From assembly GCA_950106755.1 (NCBI GenBank), contig OX467086.1:14030001-14094000 (forward strand): a stretch of DNA of 64,000 nucleotides, given 5' to 3'. The stretch comes from Climacium dendroides (Eukaryota; Streptophyta; Bryopsida; Hypnales; Climaciaceae). The position numbers and the translations under genes were made by a program. Below, piece by piece: positions 44,415 to 55,798 of the stretch; the first letter of the stretch is position 1, and each line of letters opens with the position of its first letter. The notes below the pieces were generated by a model. That model searched no databases. It worked only from the letters and a program-made list of their open reading frames with translations, and was not told where the DNA came from.

Positions 44415-45943
44415 TAGCACATCTCAGCTGCTGAAACAACCCCATGTAAAGTAACATTGGCATGACAATCTTCAAAGAGATATCTATATTTTAATGATTT
44501 TGCTTCAAGTCAGTTGTATTGAATAAAGCACTCAAGATATGACTTTTGAAGGCAATTTTGAAGGCCTATACGAAGAATAGTACTATTATATGGTTAGATT
44601 GATTAAAGGAAGTCCATCTGTATGTTTAGAATAGAAGAATGGAGGTATAAATAAGATTTATCTATTAAAATTTAACTTTGGTGATAGTTTGGGCCTTTGG
44701 AGATGAATAGAAACTTTTAGAAGGAATTTTTCACAACCAATGAGGATTTGAAGGCCCATGGTGATTGTACATGGATTACCCTCCCTATTCTAAAGTCTAT
44801 TTAGCAAGTAGGTTCCATTTTTCTTTTGTTTAGTCAAATTTGTGTGTGGAAAAGGAGATAAAGAAATCATGACTTTGAGAAGCAATAGCTTTTGATGTAT
44901 CTTGAGTTTTGTTATGAAATTTTGAGGGTTTACCTTTAAAGTTTTTGTGCTTTTAATAATACCATTTTTGCTTGATTTGAAGTTGTAAGCAAGTAAATGG
45001 GAGAAGATTTGCTGCCATCCAAATGAAGAAGAGCAAAGATTTGAGCAACCACCATGACTTGTAAATTTCACTTTTCCTTTTGAGATTTGAAAGCAGAAGA
45101 ATAGTCCTCTATAACTTTCTAAAAACTCAATTTTCAAAGTATTTGAAACATTTTAGTGAAAGTTATGAGAGTTTGAATGAAGAAAGGTTTAATGCCTTTC
45201 TATTTGGAGAGTTTGGGTGAGGTTTGCAAGTGGATGCATTTGATGCATCATATTTTCTTTCTTTTTTTGCTCAAGTGTTTTTGTTTTGTGTTTGTGGTTA
45301 AACGCTTTCAATTTGAAGTTTTATTGTGGTAGTGAGGTCAGGTTAATGGCCAGTGAGACCATTGAGTATGTACCAAGTGAACAGTGTTAGTTTTTCCTTG
45401 TGGTGAGGTTAGAGTAATGACCATCAAACCATAAGGTTTGGTAGTGGTACAGGTGCAGATTGCCTTCACCTTGTAGATAGTTGCAGGTACTCAAGTAGTC
45501 ATCAAAACTACTTGGAGGTGTTTGTATTTGAGGCTTTGGATTGGCGGTAGATACCAACAAGGCTTGTAAGCCTAATCGTTGGATACTACTAGATGTCTTG
45601 AATCTTAAGTGCAAACAAAGTTGTTAGTTGAAAACAATTTGTATTTTGAAAATAAGATTGTTCTTAGAAAAACTTATTTCTTTTCCTCATCTTCCAACCT
45701 TGTCATTTTTAGTTGAAACCAGATATCCCGTGTATCTCCAAAGTAGACTCTTTTCACCCTAACGTCGGATCAAAACATTATCCACAAACTCCTACAGGAC
45801 AAATCAATATAATTTAAATGTTAGTATATAATCAATTCATGATATTGTATAAACCAGGAATATATCTTTGGTTCGAGAATAACACTATCTAAGTCTTCAC
45901 CTACAAACTTAAAAGCATGTTGACATCATACAAGCCAAATTAA
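44415..45943. other. AT-rich debris, no supported gene
   Basis: Short minus-strand frames (44790-45137, 45387-45614) show no domain. The stretch 45330-45620 contains repeated GTGAGGT(C/T)A and ACTACTTGGAGGT-type words that look like retroelement leader sequence, but no LTR pair or duplication could be found. Confidence 0.3.
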
Positions 45944-47450
45944 TTTTATCTTTGCCACAAAGATAAATGACACACTGATGGAATACTTTATATGCAGCAG
46001 TATGAAAATAGGCATTGTTTTCTCGTGCAATTGCCTCGTTTTTCACATTAGTGGGCCGGTTTGCCTCCATTCAAATTTGCCTACATGCAAAAATCTAGTT
46101 TTCCTAGGTTGGCTAGCTGTGAACGAGGTGGTTGGATGAGTTGTACCACTTTAATATAGTGGTCAATTAATTTGCATCCAATGTCCATACAATTTTGGCC
46201 TTCTATGTCTGTAATTCAACTTTTTGAATCTTGCAAACGCCTCCCTTTTGTAGGAGTTTGGATGCTGTAATTCTATACTGTCTATTGATAATGAAGAAAT
46301 CTCCATCTTTGATAGCATTCCAATTCTGAGGTTGTTCCTTGAGGAGTCTCTTCTTCTTGCCGATGGATGTTAAGCAAACCTTTTGGCACTATTTTGCAGA
46401 GCCAAGATGGATTAGAGTGTTCTTCATCTCTTCCACAAGTTTTATCTCTAATTTCCAAATGATGTATTTTTCTCTCGCCAAGTAGCATTGGTCAATGTTC
46501 TCATAGAAAGTCTTGGATTCAAAAATGAAGCAAGAGTTGTACTTTTTCTAGAAATCTTATTGATATACATCGTCCAGTTTGAACTTTTCGATTGGCAAAT
46601 CATCACGCTGGCCCTCTGTATTTACGATTGTTAGCGCTGACCTAGAACTTCCAATTGCCCAAGGGCAATTTTATACAATAGTTTTTTGCCACTTATCACT
46701 TACTTCAGCGAGCTCTTCATTTGGATTTTTTCTTTTGGAAACACTGGCACAAGCCTATCTTCTCCTCCTCCCTCTACTAGCAAAGTGGCCACGCATTCCA
46801 GACGTTGACTGTCTTTCAATTGCAACCTCCCTCTTGTGAAATCCTCAACCATTGCTCCTTTGAGCAAGCCTGTCAACGTTATGTCTCACATGCTCTACTA
46901 ATCGCTAGAAAATATAGGTCATTTTCCATGTCATTGATGCAACTACCTTCCGCACCCATGGATGATATCGGATGTCTAGTTTGTCCACCAACACGTCTTG
47001 GTTTACAAAATGTAAATCGTTGATGAGGGAGTCTAAATCAAAGATTCCATTTTCGGCATTTCATGGCAGATGATTGAGTGGGTATGCGTTGTTTCATGAC
47101 TTGCACCATCATCTGCTTAAAGAACTATGATAGTATATTTCGCTTGATGGTACTCCACAAGTGCAACTTTCTCATCTAAATTCCAATTTATATACGTTTG
47201 TGAATCTTTAAAGGCGGTGGTGAAAAAACATGTAATCCTTCAATTAGTTCATCCCGAACATCCAAGAATCAACAATGTACTTAAATTGCCAAAGCTGTCT
47301 GTAGAACTTTCATCTCAGTTATAAAGGGCTCCGCTCCCACCCACTTGTTAAAAGGCTTCATGAAGGGTTCTATCACTAAATAGTCATAACCTTCCTCTCC
47401 AACCATTTTGGCTAGAACCTGCACATTGTGAAGTGAGTTCTGAGAATTGG
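45944..47450. other. Decayed region with short unrecognised ORFs
   Basis: One palindrome of the AAGATAAA type lies at 45944-45968. Frames 46282-46488 (minus) and 46579-47023 (plus, two frames) show no recognisable domain. This resembles the debris at 4.4-6.3 and 35.7-37.5 kb in composition and in carrying the palindrome. Confidence 0.25.
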
Positions 47451-47458
47451 TTCCTATT

Positions 47459-48145
47459 GATTATTTTTGCCTCGAAGATAATTCATATCAATTCATACTA
47501 ATCAAATCGAGTGTACAAATACATTTACTCTGTTGCTTTCATCATACACATATATGGCTTAGTTACTCCTTTTGGTTGTTAGGATTAAATGTATTGTTTC
47601 ATGTTATATTATTTAAATGAATCTTTAGATGAAGGATGTCCCTCCATTAATTTTGATAATTTCTTGTAATTTGTATTCTATAGACTATTGTGGAGATGAT
47701 CCTCGATCCGACGATAATTATCTTCAGGTTGAGGATAGTCATCCTTATATTTGACTATTTTTAGTCACCCTTATATTTGACTTCAGATAATAGTACAGAA
47801 TCTTGCATAGGTTGTCCTCGACTGAAAGATAATTATCTTCAAGTCAAGGATAATTTTTGTCATTTCCATACTAAGTTGATTTGCTCTAGCATATGAAGGT
47901 ACCCTATAGGCTTCTTATATTTGGTCCTGAATTTATTAAGATTTCGAGCACTGGTTATCCTCGACCCATAGATAATTATCTTTAGGTCAAGGATATTTAA
48001 TATCATTGCGTAATGTAGGTTCCATTTTTTTTCATGTTTTATGTAGCTTTCACTTTTATTTGCATGTTGTTTTTTGTTTTTATATGGCTTGTTCTATAGG
48101 TTATCCTCGACTCGAAGATAATTATTTTTGTATTGAGGATAATAA
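47459..48145. repeat. Cluster of palindromes related to ATCCTCGAC...AAGATAATTATCTT
   Basis: One short palindrome at 47459-47484 is followed by four longer ones at about 47698-47740, 47813-47857, 47953-47996 and 48099-48145. The long ones have a perfect AT core (GATAATTATC, usually AAGATAATTATCTT) inside outer arms TATCCTCGA(C) and a complement of the type GTC(A/G)AGGATA, so each could fold into a stem of about 18-20 bp. Spacing is 115-146 bp, so these are not simple tandem repeats. No transposase or terminal duplication accompanies them. Confidence 0.7.
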
Positions 48146-48230
48146 TCCTCTTCTTCTAGGGAATAATTGGAGGATATGGTCAATGACAACATTTAATTTT
48201 CTTCAAAATTATGTTAGTATTGGATGTTGA

Positions 48231-49010
48231 GAGCTTAAAACCTAATTTCATAATCTAAAACCCTGAACCTTGTTCAAGAAAATTGCTTACCTTCAGCTTC
48301 AAATCAACAAAGTGTCTCTCAACACTCTTGTATACTAGAGATGTAAAATTGTTACACTGCCTTGGAGATCTGCAAGTATAGCAAAACAATGTCAAGGCTT
48401 TCCAAAGACATCAAAACAAGTATTGAAATTGCAACTACACCAATGAAGAAGGATTCACTAAACTTGAACCCTAAAACCCTAATCCTTAGTTGATTTCAAA
48501 AAGTCTAAATTAGAATGTTTACAATCTCTAGTACCCAAATCCTAACTTAGAAACCCATACACTAGCTCTTTGGTCTTACAAAGAAGAGCGCAAAAACAAA
48601 AGCTATACAGAAATTTTATAAACCATTGAAACCTTGGAACTCTAGAGGGTCAAGGAGAGTGCAATGTACAAATTAGACAATGGGTTGAACATTCAAGTGA
48701 ACCAACAAGCAAACAAGGAAGTTCACAACCTAATTTCATGAAAACAAATTTGCAAAACAATGAGAAAAACTGAAAGGGAACATAATCAGAATCAACATCA
48801 GAAGTACCTCAAGCTCGTCAACCTCAAATCCTTTGTTAATGAATTTTTTTGTTTACTAAATTTAGGATCATGATTAAAATGAGAGTCCAAATATTCTCAT
48901 TTTAATGAATATGGCCTTATAAAGGATCCACACTTTGAAGGTGAAGAACATTTTGGATCTCAACTACAAATATTGCTATTCCAAAATGTTCCTATCTTTA
49001 TTTATTTTAA
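48231..49010. other. AT-rich spacer, nothing recognised
   Basis: No open frame of note, no repeat and no recognisable RNA or regulatory element were found here. Confidence 0.35.
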
Positions 49011-49196
49011 ATGTTAATAAAGGCATTAGAGAAGAAAGGACAATGGGCAAACTACAAGCATTTGTATTACCTATTCATTGTTATATGCTGCTTTGATGCA
49101 AAAGTAGATGTTTTCATTCAAGCTCTAAACTTTAGCTTTAATGAGTTCAAATGCCTTCTTGAAAGCAGCATCTTGTGTTGCACAAGCACTATGTAG
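49011..49196 (+). pseudogene. Remnant of a MULE transposase C-terminus (SWIM region)
   Basis: The peptide ...NYKHLYYLFIVICCF...VDVFIQALNFSFNEFKCLLE aligns with the C-terminal part of the MULE gene at 31444-31959 (HCKHLYYLLCYFSKM...DKFIHSPSFSFNEVKLLLT). The shared cores are KHLYYL and SFNE(V/F)K. The SWIM Cys before KHLYYL is Tyr here, and no upstream transposase is visible, so this is a dead fragment from a related element. Confidence 0.65.
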
Positions 49197-52100
49197 GTGA
49201 GGAAAATTAGAAACAAGGTGTATTAGATTAGTGAAGAAGTGCTTCTAAAATTCCTTCTTGTATTTTGAATTGATTATAGAATGTAGTGAGACTAAAAGGG
49301 CCACTACTTGATTCCCTATACTCTTGTGTACATGTATGGTATATGTAGTCGTCTTTTTGCACAATGTTTTTATACACTATAGGATGATATGTTCAAATGT
49401 GGACCTTACATCCTTTCCAAGAGTGCCGATCCAAGAATTCAATGTGTACATCCTAAATCCAACATTGGTGATCAATTGATCCCTTAGCAGAAGAAACTTT
49501 GACCTTTTGTTGGCCCTAAAACTACAACAAACCCTATCCAAGTTCTAACTTTAGATATGCGAATTGAATACTCTAAAAAAAAATTTGGACAAGGAGGTCT
49601 CCTATAGGCCCCTTCTCAGTATCAAGAGACCCATTCAAAGTCCTCCAGCTATGCGCTTGGCCATCTTTAAAACTTGTCAATCTACCTAAGCTTTTTACAA
49701 ATTAATAGACTATACAAAAATCTGCTATGTACTTAGCTCTTGCATGACAAATGTACTTGTACAAAACTTTCAATATTAGCATCAAGAACTAAGATTTACT
49801 TTTGAGTATCCAATAGAATAATAAGATGTACATCCTACAATCTTAAAATTTTTGCACATGAATCCAAAACCATGGAATCCTAGCAATATTCTAAACTTTA
49901 CGGATTTCCATGGAGATATTGTAATTACCTAAACAAATTCAAGGTTACAGGGTCTAAATACGTAGAGCTTGATGATTGATTAGAAGCTATATTAAATTTT
50001 TAATGCCAAATATTCAAAATATGAAGTCCACAAAGCCCATTCAAGTTTTTAAAAATTCCAAAGTACGTATTTTAGTACTTTTAAAAGATAAATAACTACT
50101 TGTGACAAATTGCAATAAATTTCAAACAGTCCTTGTAAAAAATTTTACATCAATTGCAAGTTTTTATTTGAAGTTGAGGTACAAAATCTTCAAGTATATG
50201 TCATTATTCAAAAGCTTTTAAGCCTCAACCTACAAAAATCCTATTCATGGAAATTTTTTAGTATTATGACATATGTTTAAACTCTAAACCCTTATATTAT
50301 TCAAAATATTGTTTATAATGGCGTGAAATATATCACTTAAAAAAGAAATTCCCACTTGAATGATGTGTCAACACAATTTGAGCATATTCAACATGTCAAA
50401 TGGAAACTTTGCATTTTATAGCTTTGTAATTGAAAGAATGCTTATTAGAAGTTATGCCTTTGACTTCTATCACTCACTCTATAATTGGTAGGCATTAATT
50501 GATTTACATCAATTAAATTTGCAAAAGAATGTACAAAACACTTTTAATTGTTGAAAAACTAACTTTTTTTTACCAAATTTGATAGGAATTATGTAAGTGC
50601 TCCATAATTTTGGATTGAAAATTAAAATTTTGTACCAAATATATATCAACCCTTCAACATGTATATACAATGTTCATCCAAGTATGTTTTGTATTGGGGG
50701 GTTTAGATATGAAAATCAATTTGTAAAGCTCTATTAATATATATAGGTTCAATACTTAGACAATACATATTTTTTGTCATTAACAACCTATTATTGTGAT
50801 GTGATCTAAGGACTCTATCAAATTTCTATTTCTTAAAGAAAAATAGTAAATAAAATTTTGATTTTGTAGACCTAAATTTTTTTTACTAAAACTTCCACTA
50901 ACCCAAATATATAAATTAGATCCTTTGGCATTAATTGTGAAAATGTAAAGTAACTTGATGTTTGTTATTGCAATCTTGTAAGATTATTTCATGAATTCAA
51001 AACATGTTATGTGAATTGTCTAAGGAATAACATAATGTAGTTGCATAATTTTAGGGCAACCTTGAACAATTTGGCTTCAATTCTAGGAATAACGCTATTG
51101 AGGTTAGTAATTTTTTTTGTAGTTTCTATTGTTTCTTACAAAGTACATAGCATTATAAAGCTAAAGCTGTCGAACTTTGCATAAGGGTTAATTTGGGTTC
51201 TTGAGGGTTATATGATTGGAATATGAAGTTACTAAAAAATCACACTAGCATCAAAGTCTCACCAACTTTTAACACAATATGATGTCAATTGTCAAATGGG
51301 ATGAAGAATATTTTAGAAAAAAAATCCTCAAAATAGTTATTTCCTATTGCAAAATGTAATAGTTAACGTACATTCACACTTGTTTGAAGGGTTGTCAACC
51401 CCTCAAGGCCTAAAACCTTTTTGACATTAGAGGTTTCAATGAGTCATTCTACTTTGATATTTTTTTGTACATGGGTGTGCTTGAGATTTTTAATTTTAAC
51501 CATAAAAAATAAAGAATATATTTTGTCTAGTTTGCATAGAATTAATTGTGGAAAATATTGACCGTTGGATTTTTAGATTACAACAATTTAGGATGATCAA
51601 CTTTTAGGCAAAAATCACAGATTTTTGAAATTTTTTTATAAAAAGATGAATTATAATGCTTTTTATCCACCCCAAAAATTGGATGAGAATCTAAAATAAA
51701 TTTAGTATTTTTTAATTTTAAAAAAATGAAAAATAGAAACCTCTTTCAAATTCATACATATTTTGAAATAGTAGAAAGTCAAAACTAACCAAATTGGGTC
51801 CTATGAAAATTTTAAAAATTTAGATATGTGTCAAATTTTGAAATTTAATGATTGATATTATTAGCATATCATTTGGAACATCTTCAAAAATTTGGAACAA
51901 TTCTAATGAAATTGTAATCTTGATCATACTAGAGTGAACCTTGTATTTTTAAAATTGCTAAAAGTATAGCTTTGAAGAATTTCCTTTAGACCCAATTTGT
52001 TTGTATAGATCAAAGACTAGAAATTTCCAAGAATTTTTTTCCCATCCCCACTATTCCTTTCATTTTTTTAATTTATGTTTGCTCCCCTTTTGTAATGTGG

Positions 52101-53516
52101 AATGCTCTATAAGACCCTACTTTATAAAATATTGAGATTTGTTTCATCCTACGCAAAATTTGCCATTGAAAAATTTAAAGAAGATCCATTTTGTCCTCTT
52201 AGTCTTTGAGGGGTTAACAAATTTAATCTAATTCATGAATGTTTTTAAATACATTCCTAAGACTCTTAGTCATGAGTCACGACATTCAAAGCACCAAGTG
52301 CAACATACTAATAGTGCTAGTTTTGTGGAACTTGGACATAGCTTACACTTAGTGTATATTCTTAATCTTAGATTGCTCTAGAGACCAAAGTTCTTCAAAC
52401 TCATGCAAAGGATGGTGTAATTCATTATATAGAATTAATGATGAGACTTTTTAGTCTTGAAATATATTTGTAACTAGCATTGTTGAAGTGCTTATGGTGT
52501 GTTGCTTCTTGGAAAAAAATTATACAAAAGTTTCACAATTCCAACACAAAGTACATGTTGGAAAGGAGTCACTCTCAGTTCCATATTGAATTTTTTATAG
52601 ATAATAAACTCTCTAGTGTAAGATTTGTATAGTATTCATTTCACATGTATTGCTTTGAAATTTTTAAAATCAAACTAGTACTTTTTTGTGCATATATTAT
52701 GTTTCTCTTTTTGACACTCTTGAAATATTTTGAAATACAATCTTATGTATCTTGTGTTAAATTGCCTCATTCCACTAATCATCCATTAAACATTGTATAA
52801 CTTGAATACAATTTTTCTAAACTTAAAAACAATTGTATTTGTCAGTTATTGGAGCATGATTTTGGATCATTTGACTTTTCATGCCATAGAACAAAGGCAT
52901 GGGCTAGGAATTTAGGGATCTTTAGATTTAAAATTTTACATAGAATTAGGGAATTTACAAAATTAAAGAATTTTATATATTTAACTACTTGGTAGAATTA
53001 GAATTCTTTGTAGATTTGAAATACATTATAGACTTTCAAATTCTTTAAATATACAAATATATATATGCGATTATAAAGATGCCACTGTAATGTTACATTT
53101 TATATTGCCAAAGACTTGTTTAAATGTAGATTTCAATTTCATTTGTTGATTGTACTTTTGAAAATCTTCATCACTATACAATCAAATTTCTTTCAATAAT
53201 ATACATTATAAAAACTTCTACTAAAAACATTTTGCTTTGCCAAGTCAAAGTCCATGTAGAATTTTGTAACCAACATGGCATGATTAGTGATGATCATGTA
53301 TCAATAGATCTATATGAACATTTGGAGATCTCATGATGTTTTGTCTAAGATTCACTAAATAAGCCAAAAATAGTTAAATGTGGCATCAAATAATGTAGTT
53401 CTGTCAATTACTATTCCATTTGATTCAAGCCATTTGAAGCAAATGGTCCAAAACAAAAGAATTGTGTCAAATTCTTTGCTAAATTATATGTGAATTTCTC
53501 TATAAATGAATGTCCC
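49197..53516. other. Long AT-rich gene-free spacer
   Basis: About 4.3 kb with A/T homopolymer runs, no frame longer than about 60 codons and no repeat or transposon terminus that I could identify. It separates the MULE remnant from the 3' end of the receptor gene. A polyadenylation region for that gene should lie in its last few hundred bases, but no specific signal can be assigned. Confidence 0.4.
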
Positions 53517-55798
53517 TCACAACTCAACATTGGTCAAAGGGAGCAATTTCTTTGCCTCATTTGGGAGTGCCTTCAATCTTGAACATCCTTTCAAATTGAG
53601 AACAGTCAAAGAAGACAAGTTCCCTACTTCCTATGGTAATGCCACCAAGGATGAACACCCTCTCAAATCTAAAGTAGTCAAACAAGTTAACTTTTCTACT
53701 TCCTTTGGCAATGCTACCAAACTTGTACACTGTTTCAAATTTAAAGTGGTTAGATGAGACAAGTTCCCCACTTCCTTTGGCAATGCCTCCAAGTTTGAAC
53801 ACCCTCTCAGATCTAAAATGGTTAGAGAAGTCAAGTTCCCCACTTCCTTTGGCAATACCACCAAGCTTTTACAAAATCCCAAATTGAGAGTAGTCAAAGA
53901 AATCAAGTTCCCTACATCTTTTGGCAATGCTGCCAAATTTGAACAATTTACCAAATTGAGAGTCGTCAAAGAAAATAAATTCTCTACTTCCTTTGGCAAA
54001 GCCTCCAAGTTTGAACACCCTCTCAAATCTAAAATGTTCAGACAAGTCAAATTCCCCACTTCCTTTGGCAATGCCGCTAAGCATTTACAATATCCCATAT
54101 TGAGAGTGATCAAGGAAGATAAGTTCCCTACTTCCTTTGGTAGTATTGTCAAGTTTGAACACCCTTTCAAATTGAGAATAGTCAAGGAAGACAAGTTCCC
54201 TACTTCTTTTGGTAGTCTTTCTAATTTTGAACAACCTTTCAAATTGAGAGTGGTTAAAGAAGACAACTTTCCCACTTCATTTGGCAATGCCTCCAAGCTT
54301 GAACAATCTTCAAAATCAAGAATGGTTAGACAAGACAAATTTTCCACTTCCATTGGCAATGCTTTCAAGTTTGAACACCCTCTCAAATTTAGAGTGGTCA
54401 AAGAAGACAAGTTCCCCACTTCTCTCGGCAATGCTATCAAGCTTGAACACCCTCTCAAATTTAGAGTGGTCAAGGAAGACAAGTTCCCTAGTTCCCTTGG
54501 CAATGCTATCAAGCTTGAACATTGAAAGAAATTGATAGCTGTCAAAGAAGACATGTTCCCTATTTCCTTTGGCAATGCCGCTAAGCTTGACCAATATTCC
54601 AAATTGAGAGTGGTCAAGGAAGATAACTTCCCCACTTCTTTTGGCAATGCTACCAAGCTTGAAGATTGAAACAACTCTAGACTAGTCAAAGAAAATAAGT
54701 TCCCCAAAGAAAATAAGTTCTCCAATTCTTTTGGCAATGTCTCCAAGCTTGAACATCCTCTCAAATTGAGAGTAGTTAAGGAAAACAAGTTTCCTACTTC
54801 CTTCGGTAATGTTGCCAAGTTTGAACACTCTCTCAAATTGAGAGTGGTCAAAGAAGATAACTTCCCCACTTCTTTTGGCAATGCTACCAAGCTTGAACAC
54901 CGAAACAAATCTAGAATAGTCAAAGAAAATAAGTTCTCCAATTCCTTTGGCAATGTCTCCAAGCTTAAACATCCTCTTAAATTGAGAGTGGTCAAAAACG
55001 ACAAGCCCCCCACTTCCTTTGGCAAGGTCACCAAGTTTGAACACCCACTCAAATTGAGAGTGATTAAGGAAGATAAGTTCTTTACTTCCTTTGGCAAGGC
55101 CACCAAGCTTGAACAATCCTTCAAATCGAGAGTAATTAAGGAAGACATGTTTCCTACTTCATTTGGCAATGCTACCAAGTTTGAACACCTTTTCAAAGAG
55201 AGAAATCTCAAGGAAGATAAGTTACCCAATTCCCTTGGTAAAGTCACCAAGTTTGAACACCCTTTTAAATCTAAAGTAGTCAAAGAAGACAAGTTGCCCA
55301 CTTCTTTTGGCAACATTGCCAAGCTTGAACATTGTTTTAATATTAAAGAGGTCAAGGCTGTCAACTTTTCCACTTCCTTTGGTAATGCCTCCAAGCTAGA
55401 GGAAGAACTTAGGTTTAGTCTTTTTAAGGTATTGCTTGATGCAAAATCCCTTGGTATTTGGTCAAGGAATTGAAGCCCTATGAGATCAAGAATTTTCAAT
55501 GATGCACATGCACCACAAAGATCTAATATCCTCTTATTTAGAGCAATTGTAGTATCTATTGAGCAATTGAGTGGCAATACATTTGAATTTGAATTTCCGA
55601 TTAAAATTGCCTCCAATCTAAGACATTGTGATGCAAATTGAAGTAGTATATCCATGTTGTCAAAATGAGCTTCAGAATTGCTCAAAGTACTAACCAAAAT
55701 TAGTACACGGAGATTTTCAAAATGAACACTTTGGTAGTCTTTGATTGATGGTAAATGATGGTTCATAGTCCCTTGCCAAGAAATGCCTTCAAGAACCT
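53517..55798 (-). CDS. Receptor exon 4: about 24 highly alike LRRs plus one beyond a stop
   Basis: The exon opens DAKVLEGISWQG. After about 100 non-repeat residues come tandem 24-residue units on the theme LPKEVGNLSSLTTLNLRGCSNL. I count 24 complete units to VALP, then TAG. The continuation reads EVGNLSSLTVLNLKGC...NVEL and TGA. Unit 10 contains a small slippage duplication (ENLFSLGNLFSL). The 72-bp units are alike enough to suggest recent expansion or homogenisation. Long open frames on the opposite strand (for example 53818-54525 and 54766-55473) are shadows of this repeat. Confidence 0.85.

Noticed and set aside
53818..55473. Two 235-codon plus-strand ORFs opposite the LRR exon
   Set aside because: They are antisense shadows of the 72-bp LRR repeat; the minus strand encodes clear LRRs in phase with NB-ARC and kinase exons.
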